NCBI GenBank assembly: GCA_027625915.1
Contig: JANTQA010000029.1
Span: 9,486,001 to 9,550,000, forward strand
Length of the DNA stretch: 64,000 nucleotides
Source: Anaeramoeba flamelloides
Lineage: Eukaryota; Metamonada; Anaeramoebidae
Direction: 5' to 3'
Of this stretch, positions 36,276-47,900 are shown in pieces (position 1 is the first letter of the stretch; every line of letters starts with the position of its first letter). The position numbers and the translations under genes were made by a program. Under the pieces are notes generated by a model, which was not told the origin of the DNA, did no database searches, and worked only from the letters and a program-made list of their open reading frames with translations.

Positions 36276-36380
36276 ATAAAAAATAAAAAAAATAAAAAAA
36301 TAAAAAAAATAAAAAAAATAAATAGAATTATTTTTATGGAAGAAACCAAAGAAATAGAAAAAACAAAAAAAAAAAACAAA

Positions 36381-39374
36381 TTAATCTAATTCATTCACAA
36401 GTAAAGAAACTTGTTCGTCGGTATAGAATTGGAATTTCCCATCTTTAACAGCTGCAATTTCGACATTTTTCTCTGAGAGTTGTTCTTCCATCACTTGTTT
36501 TAATGTATGCAAGGCAAGTGTTTCTGCTTCTTTGAACGACATGTCTTTATCATATTTTTCTTGCAAGGTGCTTTGTGCTCCTTCAGAGCCTGCCCCAATT
36601 GCCTTAGCTAGATATTCTGTGTATGTCCCCGATGGATCTGTGTGGAACATCGTTGGTACACCTTCAGAATCAACTCCTGCAATCAACAGCGAAACACCAA
36701 ATGGTCTTGACATTGTTGATTTCCCTCGGTCTTCTCCAAATCTTAATGCAAGATCGCAAACAGATTGTGTTACGGATTCTGTTCCGATCTTTTCACCATA
36801 TGTAAATCTGTGGTTTTGACATTCAACCCTTGCATGCTCAACTAATGTCCTCGAATCTGCGGTCAATCCAGACATCGCACATCCAATGTGTTCATCAATT
36901 TTAACAATCTTTTCAATTGAAGATGATTCAAGTAAAGTGGATGTCAATCTTTTTTCTACAACAAGAATAACACCTTCATTTGTTCTTATGCCAATTGCTG
37001 TGGAGCCCAACTATTTATTGTTTTTGTTATTTTTTTATATTATAATTATTTTGTTTATTTTGAGAAAAAAATTAAAAAAAATTGAAAAAAATTAAAAAAA
37101 ATTAAAAAAAATTAAAAAAAATTGCAAAGTCAATTTATGTTTGATTTCAGAATAAGTCATCATTTATTATCATTTTTGTTATTTTTTTTTTTTTATTAAA
37201 ATAATTTGTCTTTTTTATGACATTTTAAGCCAATAATAAAAAAAACATAAAAATTTACAGAAATAATAAAAAGAAAAAAATATAAAAATCACAGAAATTA
37301 TAAAAATCATATAAATCACAGAAACTGATTAGTGTGAAATCTTTCTGGGATTAATTTTGAAAAAATAAATTAATTTAAATGTTAGTCTTTTAAATTATAT
37401 TTTTATCATAATAAATTAGTTCAATTTTTTTTTAATTGTTTAAAATTAAGATTATTACTAAAACAAGGATTTAATATATTTATAAAGAATGGGAATAGGT
37501 ATTGCTAATAGCTCAAAATATTAATATAATACTCGAAAAGATAAATTTAACAACTCAAAAATTTTTTACCTCCAATATTTAATATTAAATTGGGATTTGT
37601 TTAAAAAAATGTGTGGGTTCAAAATTTTAGGTGAGTAAAAATTATTCAGATCATTATTCAAGAATTTGAGTCATTTCCAAAAAAGCAAGGAAAATTTATT
37701 TTAAAAAATGAGTGGAAATCTAATTGTGTTTATTTTTTATTTTTGTTTTTTCGAATTTGATTTAAATTATTCTTAAATTAATTATTAAATCTATATGAAT
37801 TTTATGAATAATAAAATTATAATACCAAAATATAATTAATCTAATTAAAAAAATATTAAAATGGAAAATATATTTGTTAATATTTGATAAAAAAAATTAA
37901 TAAAGTGAGATTTCAAATAAAATTACATTTTTTTTTTAAAATTTCAGTTTTGAACATATTTATAATGATAAAATTGTGAACTGAATTGAAAAATGATTGA
38001 AGCCTTAGTCATTTTATTTAATATGTTATTTTTAATAAAATAAAGGCAATGGAAATGTGTTAATTTAAGTGATTATTTCTTGATTAATAATGTATTTTTT
38101 GAAAAATTTATTTTGTTAATTTGTAAGCATAGTCTAGATATTTTTCAAATTTATTTGAGGATATTAATAGTTAGAAATTAGATAAATAATGGTAAAAACA
38201 AATAAAATGATAAATTTTGGAAACAGAAGTTGATATTTTAATTTCTTTATCTAAAAAAGTGAAAATTTATTTCTTTACAAAAAAAGAGTGTATTTTGATT
38301 TTTTTGTGGTTGTTCATCATTTTATTGTTGTTTGATATTTAAGTTTATTGCTATCAATTACATTAAAAAATGATAATTAAATAGAAATTATTGATATTTT
38401 GAGGTGAAATAATAATATTAAGATTATTTCGTAATTTCAATGATAATGGAAAAAATTAATTTAAAAATTTATTTGAATAAAATTATTCAAAAGGAAAAAA
38501 ATTATTTTGGTGTTTAGAAAAATTTTGGAATCATTGTTGATTTGTTAATTCAAAATGTATTATTATATTTATTGTGTTAAATTATGAAAATAATTATTGA
38601 ATTGATTGATTAATTGTTAAAAAACAAAATAATTGTTTCAATAAAGAGAAAAAGTTGTAAAATTATTGCAAAAGAAATCAAAATTAGAGATCAATAAGAA
38701 AAATTTTCTTTTAGTGAAAAAATAATTTGTTTGATCTTTGTTAAATTATGTTTGTTGTCAATTCCTTTTGTGGTTGGGATCAGAAGAAAATATTTTTTTT
38801 AATTATAACATCATACTACGATACTAAATATCAATGAAAGGTGTTGCAGAAGTTTACCACCTCAGTTTTAGAAATAATTATGTAAAGTAGAACAACCGTT
38901 TAATTAAAATTAGAGAAAATATGTTCAAAGTTTGATTTTTAATCTCAAAAACGGATCAAAAAGAGAAAAATTTGAATCGTATTTTGAATTGAAAAATTTG
39001 AAAGAAAAAACAAAAGCAAAAAAGGAAGAAAAAAAAATTTGAAAAAGAAAAAAGAATATTATTTTAATAAAATCAGATTTTCTTCAGACTGCTTTGTTTA
39101 ATTTTTAAACATCTTTGTTTTGGATTTTTTTAAAATTATTTGTTGTTTTTGTTTTAGTTTTTTTTTGTGACAACTGGTTAAAGCTCAAGTAGTTTAAGAT
39201 TCGAAACAACAAAAAAAAACAAAACAAAAAGAAAAAACAAAAGAAATTGTTTTTTTTTTATCGGATTAAATAAATTACCTTGACAGCTTGTAAACTATAT
39301 TCAATTTGGTAAAGTCTTCCTTCTGGTGAAAAAGTGTTTACACCTCGATCATATTCATTTCTTGTAAGAAACAT
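36381..39374 (-). CDS. PSMA5: 20S proteasome subunit alpha type-5
   Basis: Structural alpha-ring subunit of the 20S core; it helps gate substrate entry and has no catalytic Thr. Exon 1 (39374-39279) encodes [20 protein letters not shown] and [12 protein letters not shown], nearly identical to the animal alpha-5 N-terminus. Exon 2 (37010-36381) continues [48 protein letters not shown] and [20 protein letters not shown]. The join AAG|GTAATT to AATAG|TTG is in phase 0. Total 241 residues, the same as human PSMA5. The start ATG follows TTCAAA and is fixed by homology. It is one of two proteasome genes in the window, about 32 kb from RPN10 and in the same orientation, separated by unrelated genes. 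Confidence 0.97.
37011..39278 (-). other. 2.27-kb PSMA5 intron
   Basis: Phase-0 intron after codon 32. Next to the acceptor, 37060-37120 is a tandem series of 'attaaaaaaa' units, giving a long T-rich tract on the coding strand. The rest is A/T-rich; I recognise no repeat family or nested gene in it. Confidence 0.92.
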
Positions 39375-39757
39375 TTTGAAAAGAATTTATTTTTCTTTTT
39401 TTTTTTGAAAAATATAAAACAAATTTTGAAGTTGTCAAAACAAGAATAAGAACAAAAAAGAAAAAAAGATCAAAAAAAAATGTTAGAGCTTTGATTAAAT
39501 ATAAAAACACAGAGATCCTCAAAAAAAAAGAATCAAAAATTAGCTTACTTTGAAAAATTAATGAGTGACTAAATTGAAAAAAAATAAATTGAAATCTTTT
39601 CTACTCTTTTCAATTTCTGAATTGTTCTTGCTCATATTCAGTATCATTGGACTACAAAACCTTCATACCATAAGAAATTGTTCCTTTATCAATTTAATTT
39701 TAGGAAACAATTTCTTTTTGAAAATATTTTTGTAAAAATATTAATCATTTTGTATAA

Positions 39758-40517
39758 GGGATTGGTGTAATACCAAGGAGAAGCCTAAGATGAAAGTAAA
39801 TTATTATTGGGTGTAAATCACATATGTGTCTCTTGGTTCAACTGTATCTAAAAAATAGATTACTGATAAAATATTAAAAAAAGTTGTTCGAACCAATTCA
39901 AAAAAAATCTATGTTTTCCACAAAAAAACTAGAATTTCAGTAAAAAAATCTTCATTTTGAAACAAAATTAAAAGTTGAATTATCAATTTTCAGACTACCA
40001 AAGTTGCCAAATATCTTTCTTAAATTAACTGGTGAAATGTAGATCAATTGCTAAATAATTTATTTTTTATCAAAATTTTATTATTAACCAATTGTATTTT
40101 TTTGACCAATTATTTCTCAAATATTGGAAATATATTGATGGTACAATTAATTTATCAAAAGCAAACAAAACTAATCATTCTTTGGGTTTCATGTTGATGA
40201 TTATTGAGTTAATGTTTGAAATTAAAAATTTAAAAAATAGTTGCTTTTGGAAATTCTAAATTTGAATTATTAAAAGTCAGAATATTATTATTTGAAGTTT
40301 ATATCTTTTGATTTGGAAAAGGAATTTAAAAAAAAAAGTTCACAAATTATATTTTTTTAATTGTGATCATTAATAAAAATCGAATAATTTATTGTGCAAT
40401 AATATTTCAAATTTTTACCAGTAACAGTAATCAGGTGAGACATTGTAGAACGAAGATCCTTTACGCCCAATTACAAAATACTTTATTTATAGACAAATCT
40501 ATGTTAACCCTAATCCC
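39758..40517. mobile_element. Family B TTAA-flanked element, copy 2
   Basis: 760 bp, left end GGGATTGGTGTAATACCAAG, right end AACCCTAATCCC followed by TTAA (40518-40521). The left flank reads ATAA, so that TTAA has one change. Same order of internal words as copy 1 over the whole length, including 'caaaagcaaacaaaactaa' and 'tgatgattattgagttaat'. Confidence 0.75.
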
Positions 40518-40699
40518 TTAAGAAAACTTAAATTCAAAGGGATACAAAGAAAACTTTGAGTTTCTAAAATACAATTCAAGTCCACTCTGGGTATTTTGAG
40601 TAACTTTTGGAAGATTGTTCTTACAAATTCAAAATATCTAATTATGTATTATTATGATTTTATATCTTTCATTGATGAGTCTGAAATTAAATGGTGTTA

Positions 40700-40870
40700 C
40701 CTTTGTAGACCAATCATTTGAAGTTCCTTGATTCAAATGTCTTTAAAAATTGGATTTTACGTAATAAAAGTTGATCTTCCTTAAAAATAATCTTTAAAGT
40801 TAGTTCAAAAATATAAGAATTTAGAATATATTAAATATTTTACCACAAATTTAAATGTTGAATCATAAAT
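40700..40870. repeat. Family B fragment
   Basis: 'gattcaaatgtcttt', 'gtaataaaagttgatct' and 'aaatttaaatgttgaatcat' follow the order of the left third of family B and closely resemble 46030-46150. No ends present. Confidence 0.55.
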
Positions 40871-41801
40871 CTACATGAATCAATGTTTTTAAATATCTGT
40901 TGATATTATGTAATTTCTTGTCTGAAATACAATTTTTTGATAGTTTTTTTTTTTTTTTATAAAAATTCAAGTCTGAAGTAAAAATTATAATTTAAAATAT
41001 TATAAAAGTAATAATACCAATTTGAACCCCCCCCAAAAAAAAAAAAAAATTATTTTATGAGAAGAAGTATATTTAAATATTAAAAAGAGTTTCAAGAGAT
41101 CAGCAAATAGTTTTGGGAAAGTACATTAAAGCCAAGTACCAATTATTTATACTATCATATTCTATATATGAAGAATTTTTAATGAATTATGGAAATTCAA
41201 AAAAAAATAAAAAATATTAATAAATTATTGTACTAGTTTGTAAATAATACCCATAAAACTAAATAATCAAAATAAAAACCATTCTTTTTTTTGTTTTGTT
41301 TAAATTTTTTTAAATTAAAATACTTTATTGATTTTTTGATCATTTAACTATAATCTAAAAAAAAACAATTATTTCGGGATTTCTTTTCCACAATTCATTT
41401 TCTATAATTTATGTTTCATAATTCATATTCAATAAAAATATTACCTAAAAAGATGACTGATCTTGAATATTTGATCAAAAAATCGCTTTTCGAATTTCTG
41501 TTCCGAAATTCATTAGATACCAAAAGATTACGTAACAATCCGATAATAAAAAAGTCTTTAATAATTCATTTAAAAGATATATATATAAATAAATAAAATT
41601 GTTAAATTTATTTCGGTTTATTTTTATTATTCACTAAATGGAATATTTATTATTCCGATTAAGATATATTTAAAATAAATTTTAATACAATAATTTAAAT
41701 TCAGATTTGAAAAAATCTGTTTCTTCATTACTCACATCACAAAGATTATGAATATATAATAAATGATCCATTAAAAAAAAATAAATTGATATTAATATTA
41801 A

Positions 41802-41825
41802 TATATATATATATATATATATATA
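41802..41825. repeat. (TA)n microsatellite
   Basis: About 12 TA units just downstream of the SEL1-BTB stop codon. Confidence 0.9.
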
Positions 41826-41923
41826 AATTCTACAATTTGATTTTATAATTTTAAAAAAAAAAGGAAAAATATTAAAATTATTATTGGTTTTTAAAAAAAA
41901 CAAAAAAATCAAATATTTTCAAA

Positions 41924-44900
41924 TTAATTTAAAAAATCATTTAATGATAAATGTGGATTTAATTGGTAATATTCTATTGCATCGGATAATTCTTCTTTAA
42001 TTAATTCTTGGTCATCGTCTCCTGTCCAAAGGAAAGTTCCTGTATATAAATATTCGAATAAATGTGATAAAGTTTCAAAACTTTTTGAAGAAAAATCTGT
42101 AACTTGTGATAAATTTGAATTAACTGTTTCAAAAAGGTTTCTATATAGCCCACTTACTACAATTAAAAAAAATTTATGTACAGGTATGGACTCCAAAATC
42201 CGAGTATCTTTATTATTACTGCACTTACCATTATTCTTGTTGTTGTTGTTGTTGTTGTTGTTATTGTTATTATTATTATTATCCAGATTAATGATAATTT
42301 TGAAATCATAGCTGTTTTTGATATCATTCCATAGATCTATAAGATCTTGTCTAATGGTAGTGTGATTGGAGAAATTAATTTCAAGTTTGTCACAGATTTG
42401 TATTATTCCTTGTTTGTTATTGATTACACCTGAATAAACCCATCTTAAAAAATCATTACACTTTTTGAAGCCATCCTTTGTATCGTAAAATTGTTGGAAA
42501 ACATTTTTCACTTCATTACAAGATTTTCTTGTCCGCTTTTCAACCCAAATCTTGTGTACATTTAATCCTTTGCCTAAACTGTAATCTGTGTTGATTCTGT
42601 TATCAAAAAGTCTATCAAAGTCTATTGATAATGCGCCGTATTTCTTGGTGGATTTTGAAATGTCGTTTGAAATGCAATCGATTGTTAATTTATTCTCGAA
42701 ATTTTTCATTTGTAAATCCAAACCATTATTGATCAATATTTCAATCATTTTTGGTATTTCTTCTGGATCGTTTTTTATCGAATTTGTCGAATCGAAATGA
42801 ATTAATATTGAATTGCCATCTGATGTCAATTGGTTTATTTCGAAATTTGGATCTTTCACCAACAATTCAATGTTTTCAAGATCTGTGCCATGGTATAGTA
42901 TAAATTCGACTTGTGAATTATTTTCCAAAATATTTTTGGCATCTAAATGGCCATGATCAATTGCCTTTTTTAAATACAAATATGCTAATCTGGAATTTCG
43001 TTTTTTCCCACACCCATACAGGTAGCATAGTCCAACATTGCATTCTCCATATTTGTTCCCGCCCTTTGCTGCGATCAGGTAATGTTGAAAGGCCTTTTTT
43101 CTATTTTTTTTAAAGCCAATGCCCTCTTGGTAGCAATACCCTAAACTGTTTGTTGCGGAGAGGTATCCATGCTTATGTGATTGCTCATACCATTTGACAG
43201 CTTGCTTGACATTGACTTGGTAGCCAACGCCATAATGAAGTAAAAAGCCAATATTAAATTCAGACATTCGGTATTTGGAATAGGCTGCTTTTAGATAGAG
43301 CTCCCTGCATTTGGCTAAATCCTCTTCTACCCCCCACCCATTTTGATATGCCAACGCTAATGAATTGATTCCAACTAAGTTTCCCAATTTTAGACATTTC
43401 TTAAAGAATTTTATCGAGCGATCAACATCTTTTTCAACGCCAATTCCATTTTGTAAACAATACCCGGTCGAATTCAATGCACGGTGGTTTCCCAAAAGTG
43501 CTGATTTTTCAAACAATTTAAAGGCCCTTGGTAAATTCTTTTCAATTCCAATATTACGATAATAGCAGAGCCCATAGTTTTTAATCCCAAATGGGTCTCG
43601 CTGCTTCCTTGATAAATGATATAATTCAAACGCAATCGAATGATCCTTGGGTAAGCCATTGCCATGCTCATATAATAGCCCTAATAGATTTTGGAATTTT
43701 GCTTCTTTCAATTCATTGGATCTATGAATAATTATTTCAATTGCTTTTTGATACACTTCTTCATTATTTTCATTGAAGCAATTTTCAATGGCTATTTGCG
43801 CATCAGAATTTCCTAAAATTTTTATTGATTGTAATTTTTTTGTTTGTTTTTAATAATCGTTGATAGAGTTAATATTTGTTAAAATAAGAGATTTTTTTGA
43901 ATTTTATGAGCAAAAATTGATATTTTTCTCTTTATATTTTGTTACTGATGATGTTTCTTAAATTAGATTATAAAGAAAAATACTTTTGTAAAAAAAATGT
44001 TTTTGTATTGTTAATTCTTTGTTCTTTGTTCTTTGTTCTTTGTTTGAAAAAAATTTTAATGAAAAAAGTTATTGAAGAAAAATTAGAAGAAAAAGATTTA
44101 TAATGTGTACTACGAATTATATTCTGTAACTTTTACAATCATTAAAAAATATATAATAACTTTATTGAAGTATAATGTCCATAAAAAGAGATATCATTAA
44201 TTTACTTTATTTGAAAGTTTTGAGGATTAATTTTCTTCGAATTAAAAGGGTTTTTTTTGATTTGAAAATAACAGAAAAAAAAAATCTAAAGTCATTTTAA
44301 AAACTTGTGATCAAAAAATTTTTTAATAGAACCCTAAAAATAGGTTCATTGAAGCTTGTATCTAATCAAGAGAAAATTTTTGAAAAACTTTTTTGTCCAT
44401 AATTTTTTAAAAATTGCTGTTTCTTTGGCAAGTTTTTTTTTAGTTTGTCTCGCTTTTAAAAATGGGTTGGATTCGATAATTTGGTTATCACCAAAGTTGG
44501 CTCTCATTTTGTTATGTGGTCAAACTTTTTGGATTTCTAGTCAACCAGATCTTAATACTGTTGAACCCAAATTATTTTTGAAATTTTTTTAACAAAAATT
44601 TGATTTTTGAGAAAAATACATTAAAGATTGTTTTTGAAAAAAACTCAATTTTTACTAGAAATTAAAACGGTATCATAAAAATATCCAATTTCCAGTCAAC
44701 TTAGGGGGGGTAGATTACCATAGCTAAACTGGAAATCATCAACAACCCGATTCAAACAAAAGCCCTTTTTTTCAAATATATTGAATAGACAAATGCACAG
44801 ATGAGAAAAAAGGAGTGAAATTCCAAAATCTACCCAGGTTGCAGAAAAAAAAATTGTTGGTATTGATCACTTCATGTGGGGAAAGTGCAAAAGATGTAAA

Positions 44901-47900
44901 AAAACTTGAAATCAATGTAAAAAATAAATTCAAAAACATCAAATATTTTGATTTTAACATTTGTCTCGAATGAAAATACAGATGAATTGCTGAGGAAAAT
45001 GAACTTTGTAAAATTTGTGGCATTACTATAGAACATTTCCTGGTAAATGTGACCCAATATGTTAATATGAAAAGGAATCTCAAAACCTAATGATTCAGAT
45101 AAGCTCTCTACACAACTTCATCTCAATTCCAATAACTCACAACTTTTTTTCTTATCTATTTTTATTTTTCATTTTTATTATTCTTCATTTTTTATTCTTT
45201 CATTTTTCTTTTTTGTATATACTCTCTTTATTTCAATCCTCCACCATTTTAAAAAACAAAATTAAGTTTCAAATGTTTCTAATTACTGTGTTGAATTACT
45301 CTTTGGATTAGAAGTTACGAATTTCGTCACTTCAAAATTCTCTCAGTAACAGATGAAGTGTTTTTCTATGAAATTGAATGGTAAAGGGATTAGCGTCTAT
45401 CGCTGAGAAGTCTAAAATTAAAGTATGTTGCTATTGAATGTAAATCATTTTAAAGATCCTTCATTCAAATGCCTCTTTAATTTTGATAAGTAAAATAAAC
45501 CCCATTCCAAAAATTTGGACACACCCAAAATTAAAAATAATAAAAAAAAAAAAAACCCAATTTATTATATTTTTCGAAACTTAATATAAAACCAGATTTA
45601 ATGTACCTATCATTAATGTTTTTATAAGTAATTATTTTCATCCAAATATAAGAAAAAAATATAAAACGAAAAAATAAAAATCTGATGAGTCCAAAATAAT
45701 GAAACTAGCAGAACAGAAAAAATGTTGTTGTAAATTTGTTGAAATTTCACCAACAATTATTAATCGATCCAATGATAAGATACCATCTATCAATTGTATG
45801 TGATTTTCCAATTTAAAAAACTCAACACTAAATCTTCTATCAACCATCGAAAAAAAAATTCCAGATCTAAGGAAACAGATTGAGTAACTGGAAAAAAGCA
45901 AATGAAAACTCAAGCAAAAAAGACAAAAAATGAAATAGTTAATAAAATCAAAATTATTTCCAGATTGAATTTAAGGTGTAGTATTGTTATTCTTTCAACT
46001 GTTTAAACTGTATCCAAAATTTTTTGGAATTTATTTTTAGTAATAAAAGTTGATCTTATCAATTAAAAATAATTCTTGTATTAGTTAAGATCCAAAGAAT
46101 TATAGGAAAAAATATGCATTTAAAGATAAATTTAAAGGTTGAATAATAAAACTTTAGACTTCAAATTTGTAAAATATCTTTCTTAAATTTTTTTCAAAAT
46201 GTATATTTGTAGCTAAAAACTGTAATTTTTTAAAAAAAAATAAATAATTAACTAATAGACTATTTTGACAAATATTTTTCCTCTGTTCGAAATATATTGA
46301 AAATACCACACATATGTAAAAATCATTTCTTAATTATGAATGTTTTTTTACCAAAATTGTGATTTTTTCATTATTGGCGATACTTTTTGGGTATTCCCCC
46401 AAAGATCAAGAAACTTGGCCATATATTTAATGTTTTTAATGAAAATAAATTCCATTTAATAAACCATTGGAGATGTTTGGGTTTGTTTGTTTTTTTTTTT
46501 TTTTGATTTTGGAAAAAGTATTTTCTATTTTGCATTGTTATTTCTGCCCCAAATCACTTCCTTTCTTTTTAAAATAAAATGGAATTTGTTTTCATTAAAA
46601 ACATTAAATATATGGCCAAGTTTCTTGATCTTTGGGGGAATACCCAAAAAGTATCGCCAATAATGAAAAAATCACAATTTTGTTTCAAAAACATTCATAA
46701 TTAAGAAATCATTTTTGTAAATGTGAAAATGCTTGAATAGAAAGTAAAACAAAAACAATTGATCTTTAGGTTCTTGTGCAGATGATTATTGGGTAAATCT
46801 TAAAATTAAAAAATTGAAAAAATTGTTACTTTTGGAGGTTCTAACCAATAATTATTAAAAACTGCTTATACATTTTTTTTTTTTTTATTTTGAAGGTAGG
46901 AAATTAATTTCCTCTTTCAGCCGTTGAGTTTTCCAGTATTCGAAAGAATGGAGCAAAATCTTTGATTTTACCAATTCTTTTAAATTCTGAATAACCTAGG
47001 CACTTAACCGTTAGGTTTTTTGTAATTTTTGAAATAAAAGAAAAGCCATTAGGTTTTCTAGAATTCAAAGTAATTGGGCAAAATCTTTGATTTTACTCTA
47101 TTCTTTTGAATTAAAAAAAAGCCTAGGCACTCTACGGCACTTGCCCTTATTTCTAAATTTTTGTTTAGAAATTTCAATAAAGAATCATAATTTTATTGTG
47201 AATTATGTAAAAAAATAAACAATTTAGATATCATTGAAGATTTGGACCATTTTTCTATGGAATTGCCCAGCCGATGAGAATAATCGCAAAATCTGGAGAT
47301 CTGAATTAAAAAAAATTAATATATCTAATATATTAAAAAATAATAATATTTCTAATATTATAATAAAAAAAAGATTCAACGTGCTTAATATCCTTAGTGG
47401 GTTAAAAACTTATTTTTGAGTCTTTAATAAAATTCCTAAATAAAATTTTAGGAATTTGGGCAAACAAGAGGGGTTAATAACCCCTCCCATAGATAATAAA
47501 AAAAAAAAAAAAAGAATCATAATTTTCTTTATCATGAACCAATGACAAGACAAATAGTGAGTCTTTATTACGAACAATACTGATAAATTCAAAGATATTT
47601 AATAAAATTTTTAGTTCAATTTCCCATTTTGTAATCTCATATCTCAACTTTTAAACAGTTTCAAGAGAAAGAATCTTTCAAAAGTTAAACCAATTTTACA
47701 AAGTTTCTTCTCATTTAAACCAATAAAATATATTATTCAAGGCTTTTGTAAAAATATTTGAAAAATGGAATATGAAATAAAATTTTTAGATATTTATTTG
47801 TATTTATCAGTATCAAAGATATTATTAAAAACTGGAATACATTTATTATAAAAAAGTGAGACTTTTGTTTTTAAATTGTCTGGATTAAAACATTTTTAAA

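Larger units (their letters stand above)
33647..36380. other. 2.7-kb spacer between coiled-coil gene and PSMA5
   Basis: Holds a family G copy (34361-34717), TA microsatellites (34826-34847 and 35326-35351) and a family C copy (35765-36275) that ends about 100 bp from the PSMA5 stop codon. No gene seen. Confidence 0.7.
39375..41923. other. 2.5-kb spacer between PSMA5 and SEL1-BTB gene
   Basis: Contains family B copy 2 (39758-40517), a further B fragment (40700-40870), a short C homopolymer next to an A run at about 41027-41050, and an AT microsatellite at 41802-41825. No gene. Confidence 0.7.

Noticed and set aside
1-39374. A proteasome gene cluster (RPN10 and PSMA5 in one window)
   Set aside because: They are 32 kb apart with unrelated genes between, and eukaryotic proteasome genes are not known to cluster; likely coincidence.
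44356-45083. Open frames on both strands within the SEL1-BTB intron
   Set aside because: Short, no domain recognisable, no splice signals placing them in a transcript; part is likely decayed repeat.
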